The position numbers were made by a program, and so were the translations under genes. This document shows positions 19,773 through 30,389 of a DNA stretch of 64,000 bases, one piece after another (position 1 is the first letter of the stretch; the number at the start of each line of letters is the position of its first letter). The notes beneath the pieces are model-generated. The model was not told the origin of the DNA. It ran no database searches and saw nothing but the letters and a program-made list of their open reading frames with translations. Origin of the DNA: Pseudoneurospora amorphoporcata (Eukaryota > Ascomycota > Sordariomycetes > Sordariales > Sordariaceae); the NCBI GenBank assembly GCA_033297205.1, contig MU859178.1, forward strand, positions 1 to 64,000. Reading direction: 5' to 3'.

Positions 19773-22708
19773 ATGGCCTCCTACTCGAATCTCAGATCCT
19801 CCGGTGCTTCTGTGGACGGTATGAAAGGTATCGAGCTGACAGACAGAGGGGCATCTATGAGTGGTCCGAAGTCGGTCGACTTGGAGACAGGCGAGGAAGA
19901 TATTGGGGCACCCTCTTCCTCATGGAACGAAGCACCCAGTTCCTCCCAGCATGGCCACCGCAGGCAGGACTCCCATGACGCCGATGACGAAGATGGTTCC
20001 GAGTTTGAGCTCCTTCTGGACCCAAACTTGCCTGCCGAATATAGCCACAAACTCCGGGATCTCACCCGAAACTCACTCAGCTTCGAAGACAACCAAGCAG
20101 GAGTCAAGTTCGGCGAGAGTGAGGACAACGAAGAAGCAGAGAACTCACCCTATCCAGAAGTTCGGGCTGCCGTTCCCAACTTTGATCAGGATCTGCCGTG
20201 CAACACCATTAGGGCTTGGACAATCGGACTGTCACTCATTCTCTTGGGGGCTTCAATGAACACCATCTTCTCATTGAGAGCACCGTCCATCAGTCTCGGG
20301 TCACTTATTGCCCAGATCATCGCATGGCCGCTGGGACATGGCTGGGCCATGTTTATGCCCGAACGCGAGTTCAACACGTTTGGTAAAAGGTGGACTTTGA
20401 ACCCGGGCCCTTTCAACATCAAGGAACATTCCGTCATTGTTGTTATGGCCAGTGTCTCCTTTTCTGTGGCCTACGCTACCGACATCATTTTGGCCCAAAA
20501 GGTGTTCTATAAGCAAGATTTTGGCTTGTTATGGGGGGTTCTCCTTACGATATCTACACAAAGCTTGGGCTATGGGATTGCTGGAATGCTGCGAAGGTTT
20601 CTTGGTAAGTTCTGCATGATTTTGAGCTTGTGCAATCATTCACTAACTTGATTTCTCATCGATAAAGTCTACCCAGCTTCCATGATCTGGCCGGGAAACC
20701 TCGTGGCAGTCACATTGATGCACGCCATGTACGGCCAGAATGAGAAGAAAGATCCCACGATAATAGGCGGATCTATCCCTCGGTATCGGTGGTTTGCCTA
20801 TATCACCCTCGGCTCCTTTTTGTACTACTTCATCCCCGGCTTCTTTGCCCAGTTTCTCAGCTCTTTTGCTGTTGTGACTTGGTTGGCACCGAACAATCCT
20901 GTCGTCAACCAGCTGTTTGGTTACTCGACGGGCCTCTCCCTGCTTCCTATCACGTTCGATTGGGCGCAGATTACGGGATATGTTGGCTCGCCTATGGTAC
21001 CTCCATGGTAAGATCAATTTTCACCACTCCTTTGGACTGACATGTACCAGAGTTAACACCCCTGTTAGGCACGCCATTGCCAATACCCTGGCCGGCGTAG
21101 TGATATTTTTTATAGTTGCTGCCAGCTTTCTGCAATACACTGGGGCGTGGTACGGCAAGTACCTGCCAATGAGCGATTCCAGCGTCTATGACAATACGGG
21201 CAAGACATACGATGTCGCGAGAGTCCTTAGCAAGGACTTCACGCTCGACGAAGTGGCATATAACACTTACTCGCCTCTATTCCTAAGGTATGTCGGCTTT
21301 AATTCGGTTCAAATCAGAAGCCATAGTCTGATTGCAAACAATAGTACCACCTTCGCCATAGCATACGGTCTATCCTTTGCTGCCATATCTTCACTGATCG
21401 TGTACACCTACCTACATCATGGGAAAACAATCTGGAGACAATGGATGAACAGCAAAAGCGAGAGACCCGATGTGCATATGAAAATGATGAGGAAGTACAA
21501 GGAGGCCCCGACATGGTGGTATATGGCGCTCTTTGCAGTAGTCAGTAGAAGCTTTCCTTTCACAAACCGAAATATGTGAACTAACCATTATGTATAAAAC
21601 TAGATGCTCGCCCTAGGCTTCTTCACCGTTCTAGGATGGCAAACCAACCTGACCTGGTGGGCCTTCCTCCTCGCCGTCTTCATCTCCTTCGCCTTCTCCC
21701 TTCCCATCGGCATCATCCAAGCCGTCACCAACAACCAAATCGGCCTCAACGTGTTGACCGAGTTCGTATTTGGGTACATCCAGCCCGGCCGCCCCCTGGC
21801 ACTCATGATGTAAGAGCTTCTCCCTCCCCCTTCTTCCTCTTTGTTTCTTTCTTCCTCCTCGCCCTTCATCCCCTTACCTGACCCGTCGTACTAATCAAAC
21901 CCTACACAAAAAAAAAAAAAAAAAAAAAAAAAATAGCTTCAAAACCTTCGGCTACATAACCATGTCCCAAGCCCTCACCTTCGTCGGCGACCTCAAATTC
22001 GGTCACTACATGAAACTGCCTCCGCGCATGCTCTTCTCCGCCCAAGTGGTTGCCACCACCTTCTCGTGCGTGATCCAGATCCTCGTGCTCAACTACGCCC
22101 TCCGCACCATTCCCGAAGTCTGCACCCCCGCTCAACCTCAACACTTCACCTGTCCCGGAGGGCGCGTCTTTTTCTCCGCAAGCGTCATCTGGGGACTGAT
22201 AGGTCCGGCGAGGATGTTCTCCCCTGGACAAATCTACTCCTCGCTATTTTTGTTCTTTGTCCTGGGAGCCGTCGTGCCGTTGGTCATTTGGTTACTCCTC
22301 CGCCGTGCGCAAAGGCGGAATCCGCATACGAAAACTTGGCTGCGGTACGCCATTGCCCCCGTCATCTTCGGTGGCGCGGGGTCTATACCACCCGCTAGTC
22401 CGCTGAATTATTTGAGTTGGGGCATCGTCGGGTACGCGTTCCAGTACGTGGTGCGCAAGAGACACTTTGGGTGGTGGAGCAGGTTGAATTTCTTGACAAG
22501 TTGCGGGTTGGATTTGGGGTTGGCACTGGCGACGCTGGTGGTTTTCTTTGCGTTTACGATCAATGAGATTAGTCCGCCAAGCTGGTGGGGGAATGAGGTG
22601 GTCAAGGGCACGTTGGATTTTAAGGGAATGGCGGTTAGGGCGACGGTAAAGGAGGGGGAAATTTTTGGGCCAAAGGTTTGGGCTCTTGGAGGAGGAGGGT
22701 CTGGATAG
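19773..22708 (+). CDS. OPT-family oligopeptide transporter
   Basis: Six exons (19773-20604, 20668-21007, 21069-21287, 21345-21540, 21604-21809, 21937-22708) give 854 aa; all five introns join in phase. Residues 1-145 form an acidic cytosolic tail. From about 147 on there are many hydrophobic helices. OPT signatures include SLGSLIAQIIAWPLGHGWA, the NPGPFN motif after helix 3, YPASMIWPGNLVAV, ITFDWAQITGY and the HYMKLPPR (KIPPR-type) motif before the late helices. Family role: proton-coupled import of small oligopeptides or glutathione-like substrates across the plasma membrane. Substrate is not predictable. The donor of intron 4 is weak (GTCAGT at 21541; GTAGTC three bases earlier is the alternative and would drop one Val). 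Confidence 0.9.
21908..21933 (+). repeat. A26 homopolymer abutting the OPT intron 5 acceptor
   Basis: Twenty-six A residues run directly into the TAG acceptor ending at 21936. The intron therefore lacks a polypyrimidine tract. Compare the A27 tract in the DHFR intron. Confidence 0.9.
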
Positions 22709-22924
22709 AGAGGTAGTCATAATTTTAGTTAAAAAGTTTGAGGAAAAAAAAAAAAGGAACAAAAGAAAAGGGATGCCAACATATCAGAACCATCAAATGC
22801 TATTCAACTTCAACGCACAATGGAGCCCGGGCAGTATACAAGTCCTGCCTCGTGGAACGCACGCTGTCGGCTTTTGTTCTTTTCCAAATTCCAAGGGAAA
22901 GTTGAAAGGAACCAAACGATTTGC

Positions 22925-23017
22925 TGCCCCAGCCGAGAATCGAACTCGAAACTGGACGGGGCACAACGGCGGGAGTTGCAGAGCTGGCAACGGTGCTACT
23001 GACTGCGCTAATGACCA
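22925..23017 (-). pseudogene. tRNA-like sequence, probably a tRNA relic
   Basis: On the minus strand a box A-like D arm (TTAGCGCAGTCAGTAGCAC, 23011-22993) precedes a 5-bp anticodon-like stem GTTGC/GCAAC. Its loop CAGCTCT carries A at position 33 instead of U. A good T arm follows (TCGAG TTCGATT CTCGG) and then CTGGGGC-A. The 5' heptamer does not pair with the 3' acceptor strand, and the gap between anticodon arm and T arm is about 25 nt. The GCT 'anticodon' and long variable region would suit tRNA-Ser, but as it stands it cannot fold as a functional tRNA. Confidence 0.35.
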
Positions 23018-23497
23018 GGATCGAAATGGTCGTTAGCTAAGGTTGTTAGAAGGAGGTATAGAACGAGACCTTATATTACTGTTCGAGATTGAAACTGGAA
23101 GGAGAGGCTGTCGGCTGGGAGGGGCGGCCGTGGAAGGTGCGAAGGGACGATGGTGAAACACTTGTATGGAACCTCCAGCTGGACGGATGTACGGCGCTTC
23201 TTGTTTCGGTCGTATCTTCGAGCAAGAGTATACCAGCAGTGCGTCTGTCCCGTACATACGAGAGTTCGTCTTTGTGAGTGAGATTCTTGAACAAGAGGCT
23301 AGCCATCACTCTCCATCAGTGGCATCTCCGTTCACTATCCGCAGCAAGACCTTCTCTTGATAGACAGTACGCTTCTAGCAACGGGTAATTCTCATTTTCA
23401 AGATAATAGTCAGGTCAAGGTCCAGCCTCAGTATGTACAAAATTAAGCCACTATAGCCACCTATCCGCCCTTCCCGCTTCCAATCTCGTCCCCAGGC

Positions 23498-24328
23498 ATG
23501 AGAGACGAGAAGGGAGGAACCAAGATAGGGGATACGGCTTTGACCCTGTACCACGCTAAGCCGACCTCCTCAGCAGCCCCCGTCACTCACTATACTGACG
23601 ACCCGTCCTCTTTAACTATAATTCGGTATTATAGAGGCAGATTCGACCCTAAGGGGAAAGGAAAGGTAGTTGAAAAGGGTAAGAAGATTGAGACTACCTG
23701 GACTGGAGTCGATCTTATTCTGACTAAAGGACTGGTATACTTCAAACCGGAGAAATATCTTTATCTCGACCTCATGCGTACTAACAAGCCGCTAGGCATA
23801 CGTATATCGGATATAATAATAATCTGTAGTCGCTTTAATACTATAAGAGTTATCAGGAGAAATCTCTTTAATATTAAACCCGATGAGGAAAACATACCGA
23901 CTACGCTAAGGCTCCTTTCGCCTATCCTATCCTTAGTTTTACTAGCCTCTTCGCCGATTCGTTTTCTAGTGTTGGCGCTGGCGTTTCGTTCCTTTACTAG
24001 CGTTACATCTGGCATAGCGAGACTTCCGAACCGATTAATTATACGACCGCCTTTGAAGGAACGCTCATACACTAGGAACGCAAAGGAGGACCGTCTGAGA
24101 GTGGAAAGAATTCAGGCTCACGCCGCCACTTCTTCAGCTCTGCTCCCTTTTGGATATACGAACCCCGACTTCAGAATATTACAGTCCTCACCAACTTCAG
24201 GAACTCTCGAGATTCGCATGCTAGGATCTAGCACCAAGTACCATCGCCCAACAGTCGGAAGTTTGTGCAACAGCAGGTTTCCCGCTCCTCCAGTCAGCCA
24301 TGATTTTCCAGTCGAGCCGCATACATGA
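23498..24328 (+). CDS. Orphan ORF, possible relic
   Basis: An ATG-started 276-aa frame that I do not recognise. Base use changes sharply inside it: residues about 30-190 are coded by TA-rich DNA (many ATA, TTA, ACT codons), unlike the GC-biased third positions of neighbouring genes. The middle is hydrophobic and basic with no clear domain. No intron signals link it to neighbours. It could be a lineage-specific gene, a decayed mobile-element or RIP-altered segment, or a chance frame. Confidence 0.25.
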   Translation: MRDEKGGTKIGDTALTLYHAKPTSSAAPVTHYTDDPSSLTIIRYYRGRFDPKGKGKVVEKGKKIETTWTGVDLILTKGLVYFKPEKYLYLDLMRTNKPLGIRISDIIIICSRFNTIRVIRRNLFNIKPDEENIPTTLRLLSPILSLVLLASSPIRFLVLALAFRSFTSVTSGIARLPNRLIIRPPLKERSYTRNAKEDRLRVERIQAHAATSSALLPFGYTNPDFRILQSSPTSGTLEIRMLGSSTKYHRPTVGSLCNSRFPAPPVSHDFPVEPHT

Positions 24329-25635
24329 GGCGTCCGGTACCCGTGACACGGGGCATATCACCCGCCTCCCATGCTTGATGCCGCTCTCATGGCACGACTT
24401 GCCATCTTCTTCCCGTACCCAGCCACCGTCGTTTAGTGCTCAGTCTCCACCAGTACGCATCATCTTGTCCTGCCGGCCATTGGATCGATAAGGTTGTTCA
24501 GAACCATTGGCGATAGAGTGCTTTGCCGCTTTCGTGTTGTGAGGTGACGCCCAAGTACTACCGGTCCAGTACCTTCGCTTTGTTTTGAGCAAATGTAAAA
24601 CTTGGACACATCACAATAGATGATTGGTCTGTCATGAGAACTCGGGAGTAAGAAAGCAAGAAGCACCCTCGTCGTTCAGCTCCATCTTCAACAGGAGTCT
24701 TCAAGATCGCCCGTGAAATCGGCCCGAAGAAAACACGAAAACAGCAACCGAGTACAGGAGCCGAACATACCATCGCCAAGAGCCACCGCATCCCGCATAA
24801 ACGGCATCGCACATGATTGGTTTTCTTCAGCACCTTGCCAGGTGACAGGGGTTCGTTCGAAGCTTCCAAACATCAACCTGGATGATTGCCCAGCAACGGC
24901 AGTAGTAAATGGTTTTGTCGTCAATGAGCCGTTGGCAAACCGACCCAACGGCCGAATTTCCTCCCTGCGGGAAGTTGCGGGACCTTGCATAGCACGCCAG
25001 CAATCGACCAGCCCGTCTGGAAGGGAAAAACATGGCCCCCTAATTTTCGATTTTTGTTTCAAGCCCTGGAACACCGATTGTGTTTGGCTTTCGGTACTTT
25101 TCTTTCGCCAGTGATCACTCCGTGCAGTTGTCAACGAGACCCGCCAGTTTGGGACAACCGGGCCGCCACGCATGGACGTCTTGTGTTTGTGTATCGACAC
25201 AGCATGCTTCCAAGCGCACAAACTCGATTTCACCCGCTTTTCCCCCGCCAACTGCTATCGTTGAACGGGACACTATAGGAAAATAGTTTCTGTGTGTGCT
25301 CTTTTGTTTGGTCGACTTATCGTAATCGTTGAACACTATGCCCTCGCTTGCGAGTTGCCGGAATGAGAGTTCGGAAGGGTGCGTTTCGGCTGTTGTTATT
25401 CGAGCTGATGGGTTTCCAATGTGCAAGACAATCGATGGGATGAACATGGACCATGGCTGTGCTTTGTGTGAAGCTGGGTAGATGGGAAGAAAACAAAGCC
25501 CATGATGCGTCCTTCACGAATGAATGCTAGGGCCAATTAATTTCTTCGTTTCACTCCAGCCGTCCCCGTCCATCCGATAACATCCTGGCACAACGAGCCG
25601 GACAAACAATCATCCCACAAAGGCCCGAGCCTTTG

Positions 25636-25644
25636 GATATAAAA
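25636..25644 (+). promoter_or_regulatory. TATA-box-like GATATAAAA upstream of dioxygenase
   Basis: GATATAAAA lies about 190 bp before the dioxygenase ATG (25834), followed by a CT-rich stretch suitable for initiation. Sharp TATA promoters are common in inducible fungal genes. The role is inferred. Confidence 0.45.
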
Positions 25645-25833
25645 CGTGCGCCTTCACTTTCTTCCTTGGTACTTTCTCGTCGTACTGGTGTTCTTGTGGA
25701 TGTGGGACCTTCCTGTCAACTTTGGAAACATCATAAGACGTTCCGCGAGATCGATCGATATCTTCAGTATCGCCAACATCTTTTGACATCGAACCCGAGA
25801 GTTTGCGTTGTCAGAAGCCCCAATACCGCTACC

Positions 25834-26868
25834 ATGGAGCACGTTCTCATCGGCAAAGACACCACTTTGAACCTCAGGATGGGTATCACCTTTCCAGACG
25901 ACCAGGCCCCTGAAAAGGTTCTGCCCACATCGGCCAAAGAGGGCCAGTCTCTCATTAACCAGGTCATTGCTGCCACGGGGCCGAAGGCGCATCCAAGATT
26001 GGCACAAATAATGCCCAGTCTTGTACGGCATCTCCACGAGTTCGCACGAGAAGTCAACCTGACGGTCCCGGAGTGGATGGCTGCTGTTGACCTGGTACGT
26101 GATTTCTGATGGTTCCTGTGCGCAATCTTGACGGCTTCTGACCAGCATTCCGTTTAGCTCAATGAGTGCGGCCAAATGTCCAACGACCGACGCAACGAAA
26201 CGCAGCTCCTCTGTGACATTCTCGGTCTCGAGTCCTTGGTCGACGAGATCACCTCGAACATGCTCGCCAGTTCCAACGCCGGCACACCATCTGCAGTCCT
26301 GGGTCCGTTCTACAGGCATGATGCGCCTCTTCTACCAAACGGCTCCTCCATCATCAAAAACCTGACCTCTGCGACACCCTGGTACAGCCAAGCTATCGCC
26401 GACTCGGCCTACATCACAGGCCGGGTCCTGTCCACCGACGGCAAGCCCATCGCCGGTGCTATCGTCGACACCTGGCTTGCCGCACCGAACGGGCTGTACG
26501 AGCAGCAGGACGATTCCCAGACCGACATGAACCTGAGGGGTCGGTTTGAGACTGACCGCGACGGTCGTTTTGCGTTTTATGCGCTGCGCCCGACTTCTTA
26601 TCCTATTCCGTTTGATGGGCCTGCGGGCAGGTTCCTGACGTTGCTAGATCGGAATCCGAACAGGCCGGGTCATATCCACTTCATCGTTTCGGCACCGCAG
26701 CATTGCGCACTGACGACGCAACTCTTTGATGACAGGGATAAGTATCTGACGGAGGATTCGGTCTTCGCGGTGAAGGATGAGTTGGTGGTCAAGTTCTCGC
26801 CCCGTGAGGGAGACCCTAAGGCGCGCTGGTATCTCGAGTATGATTTCGTTTTGCGTAGGGAGAATTAG
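25834..26868 (+). CDS. Intradiol ring-cleavage dioxygenase (catechol/hydroxyquinol 1,2-dioxygenase type)
   Basis: Exons 25834-26094 and 26158-26868, with a 63-nt intron, give 323 aa. The start is the ATG in ACCATGG; the open frame upstream lacks ATG. An N-terminal helical dioxygenase domain (about 20-120) is followed by the catalytic beta-sandwich beginning at AVLGPFYRHDAP. The non-haem Fe(III) ligands are visible: Tyr201 (NGLYEQQ), Tyr235 (PTSYPIPF), and His259 and His261 (RPGHIHF). It would open catechol or hydroxyquinol between the two hydroxyls to (hydroxy)muconate, feeding the 3-oxoadipate pathway. Which of the two is the substrate is not resolved. No signal peptide is seen, so a cytosolic enzyme is expected. 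It stands tail-to-tail with a Zn2Cys6 regulator. Confidence 0.92.
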
Positions 26869-27192
26869 GTGTTTATAGTAGCAGAGGGCGCGGATAATCG
26901 ACGGAACGGTAGAGAGGTTTGAAAGACATATTATAATCGCGCCGTTGGGCATAATTGTCGTGTATTTTGGTGTTGCTTGTTTAGTGAAAGGCCCTAGCCA
27001 CTTTTCAACAGAATTCATCTAGTCAACCCGTCTTTCTATCTATCTATGGAGCTAAGTATAGGAGGATCCTGCCTCCTTTCGTGAGTTAACTTCGGGTTTC
27101 CGAGCCCAATCCATGGCTATTGTCGCATTTGTAGAGCCGGAGAAGCCGCATGATCTCGGGTATTCCAGCAAAGTAAAATCATGGTGAGGATG
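26869..27192. other. Convergent spacer dioxygenase / Zn2Cys6 gene
   Basis: About 325 bp between stop codons, presumably 3' UTRs. No gene is seen. Confidence 0.5.
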
Positions 27193-30100
27193 TTAACCCA
27201 TATTTGACATGTGATAGATTGGCACGCTGCCACGAATTCCTGACGGTGGTATATGTGGATGTGGATTGACCCGAAGAGGATATGATTCGTACGGATCGGA
27301 CGAAACCGTTGTGCTCGGGGGAAGAAACTGCGGGGCGATATTGGCCAGTTCAGGTGCTGTTGAAACATGCGGCGCGGGCTGTAACCAGTTGTTCCAGAGG
27401 TCGTCAAATTTCCACTCGTCAGATACGTCAGGGGGGGAATGAGTGATATGACCAGGGCGTAAGGCGAGTGGAGGTGCCATAGGTGGAGTCGTCGATGATA
27501 CTGCGGACATTCCGTTCATCATCACTTCAGGGACGGTGGCTGAAGGGGGCGAAATAAAAACATCGGAGGCGTTCTGTGGCCGCGGAAGGGGTGGTGAAGT
27601 CATGGCAGGCTGGTGTGAAATGCTGCCCATTCTTGAGCCTGCTGGGTCCAAGGGGCTGGGGATACTCGGAGCTGAGCTGCCATTCTCCCGTGACATGCGA
27701 GAACTGGATGATTTGGTATAGAGGCAGCTAAGGTCCGCCGAGAGCACTGGAGCGGGATATGAATGATCCTTGGTCCAGGTCTCAACCACTTGTGCAAAGC
27801 TTTCCATTATTTCGAGAACCCTCTCCGCTTGTGGGTCAATCTCTGCACAGTATTTCATGGTCGAAATCGCGTCGGTAATAGTCTTGGTATATGTATCGCT
27901 GTAGTACAGTGAGGCAAACTGATTCATTAGGACGATAAGGCTCGCAGCGAAGAGGAAATATCTGAGACATGTCAGATAAGATTCGAGGGTATCATTAAGG
28001 ATCAAAACGGATTTTGACTTACATGAAGAACGGATTTCTTTGTGGGAGATATCCATCCTCCCTGGCTTGTTGTATCAGGTGGATACTCTGATAAGATGCC
28101 ACAACACAGGCTTCAGAGAACTTGGCCATATGTGACTCTCGGTTCGAGGGTGGCTTTGCCTTTCCAGAGCGTTGTTGATCAAGTTTCCAGTTGTGCATGA
28201 TGAATATCTGCCTGGTCAGGAGAATAAGGGAGTGCAATGACAGGAGATTGGCGTGGAGAGCAGCTATACCCTGCTCTGGGCTTGTCGGACCTTCGCGTGA
28301 TTGCTGCGGCGTCAGGTTTGAGAGTGAGGGCCGCCTCCAATATTTGGCCATGTTCGCGATATCCTGGACGACCGCGATGGAAATCTTCCGCTTCGAAAAC
28401 ACACGGAGTGTTACGCCAATGACGCGGCATGATTTAACGCAGGCATCAAGGCATCCGAAATGTAGTGACTCGGATCCGTTTCCCCCTACGGTTGATAGGT
28501 CGGCGATGTCATCATTAGTAGTAAGCTTGCATGAGCAATCATCTTCAACGATGGCAACGGGTCTTCCAAGAGACGCGGCTAGGAACCTGTCAAGAATGAA
28601 TAACGTCTTCCATAGGTTCCGTCTCACCTCCCTTTGCGTCAATTCCGGGTAAATGAGCGGATGCATCGTCTCCTCTCGATGGAGGCCTAGGGCATAGGCA
28701 GACCGAACAGCCATGCCTGTTATTGATTTGTCAATCCTATGATCCGGTTTGGGGTCAAGTCTAGGGAGTCTCACCCAGGTATGCATATGCAGTATTCCGT
28801 TTGGAAACTGTGAGCATGTAAACAGTCATCAGGCAAAGTGCTTGGATAGACCAGAAGTCGGCATCTTCGAACCCATATTCGGGATCACACATGGACTTGG
28901 CACTTCGAAAGAAGAGTTCTGCCATATCCTGCTTTGCGCTGTACAGTTTCTTGATGATCTCGTCTTCCCGGCTCCCTGGCTGAGGGGCTGAAAGAAGCAA
29001 TCCCAGTGCGAGCACAAGGAAAAGGTGGCATGTCGAATATGTGCTGGCAGACAGGGGATCGGCATAGATCATTTCGACACTTTCGCAAAATGATGACTTG
29101 TCAAAAACTTCGATCAAGCCCCGTGTCTAATAATCCCAGTTAGCAACAACTCGGCCTGACCAGCATCGCTACTCACATTCGTAAAATACGACTCAACCAG
29201 AACTTGCGCTGTTTCTCTGTCGGGAAGGAAGCATGGAAGCTTAGTGTTTTCTGGAAAATTGATAATGTTTTCCATGATGCGGTGTCGCTTTGGATCATGG
29301 ATGAAGCTGGACCCTAGGATAGGCCCCGCAGTACTCTCGACGATGATGCGGATCAACTGTAGGATAGAGAGAGTAGATGAGTCCCCAATATAGACTAAGA
29401 ACTGTTAGCATTGCAAAATTCAAGTATTACATGAGTAAACCTACGGAGTCGACCCGTCTGATCCTGTAACATCCTGGTTTCGGTATAGATAGTTGTTTCT
29501 TCTGCTTGTCCGTATGTGCTGCTTCGGCCAGAAACATTATCCGAGCTGTAAGAGGACGTTGTTCCAGGATGCTCGAGCGAAGCTGAAGACAGCGGCGCCG
29601 CCAGGCCGGACATGGAAGATTCTTCCCTTCCCAGACCTCGACTCCGCACCTCATCCCAAGGCCGATTAAAATCAGTACTCCTGATATTGGTCGGAGACCT
29701 TGTGGAGCCGTCCAACGCGGCTGGGATTGCTTGCGGTGAAGTTTCCGTCCGCCTCCGTCTAGTAGGGGACCCAATGGTTTCGCCTGCGCCGTTCTCTGAG
29801 GCGCTGTTTGGTGTGTAAGAGCAGTTCAATTTTCTCTTCACACAAGTCTGACAGGGTTTTTGACCATTGCACTGCCGAAGAAATGTATTAGTGCATGCTC
29901 AAGGGACTGCGTTTCAGTGTACGTCGGGCTTCCATGCAGGGGATAGAACTTGAAAGAGACGGGGAGATCGCGAATAAATAGAGTGCTTGAGCAAGAGTCT
30001 GGGAAGCGACAGTATCCATCGGAACCCACAAAGACCCAGAAAGATAAGAAGATGGATGTTGTGTCCCAACTGCATACGGAATAAGGCTGTGCCAGGAGGC

Positions 30101-30389
30101 TAATGATAAGGGTGGTACTATGGATGGGTCTGTGGCACCCAGGGCATTATCTAATACCCGAGAGTAGGATGCTTGTAGGGAGATTCATGGCTTGGGACAG
30201 ACAATGATCCGGCAAGCAACATGAACGAAATCGGAAATCTCAGCCCTTGAACCATGGGCGACAGAGAATGTGTGAAGATAGACAGAACAAGTTAAACAAA
30301 CAACGAACCTTTTGCTTCCGCCGTTTGCAAGAGTCACAAGCCTGAGCTGTGCGCTGACGCTTGTCGTCAGGCACTTTTGGTCGCGTCAT
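27193..30389 (-). CDS. Zn(II)2Cys6 transcription factor with fungal-specific TF domain
   Basis: Six exons (30389-30309, 29871-29445, 29394-29177, 29126-28775, 28716-28023, 27961-27193) give 846 aa; all junctions keep frame. The binuclear zinc cluster is complete: Cys18, 21, 28, 34, 37 and 44 in C-x2-C-x6-C-x5-C-x2-C-x6-C spacing with the basic KRRK. Exon 1 ends between Cys21 and Cys28. A Ser/Arg-rich linker follows. The fungal-specific regulatory domain starts at about residue 170 (LLYIGDSSTLSILQLIRIIVE) and includes AVRSAYALGLHREE and RNLWKTLFILDRFLAASLGRP. The Pro/Ser-rich C-terminus is a candidate activation region. It probably binds CGG-type DNA sites. Regulation of the adjacent dioxygenase is plausible from position only. 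The 437-nt first intron has a weak GTTCGT donor and deserves transcript support. Confidence 0.85.

Larger units (their letters stand above)
22709..25833. other. Gene-poor interval with tRNA-like relic and orphan ORF
   Basis: About 3.1 kb. It contains the tRNA-like sequence at 22925-23017, an orphan AT-rich ORF at 23498-24328, and the promoter of the dioxygenase gene at the right end. No other gene was recognised. Confidence 0.5.
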
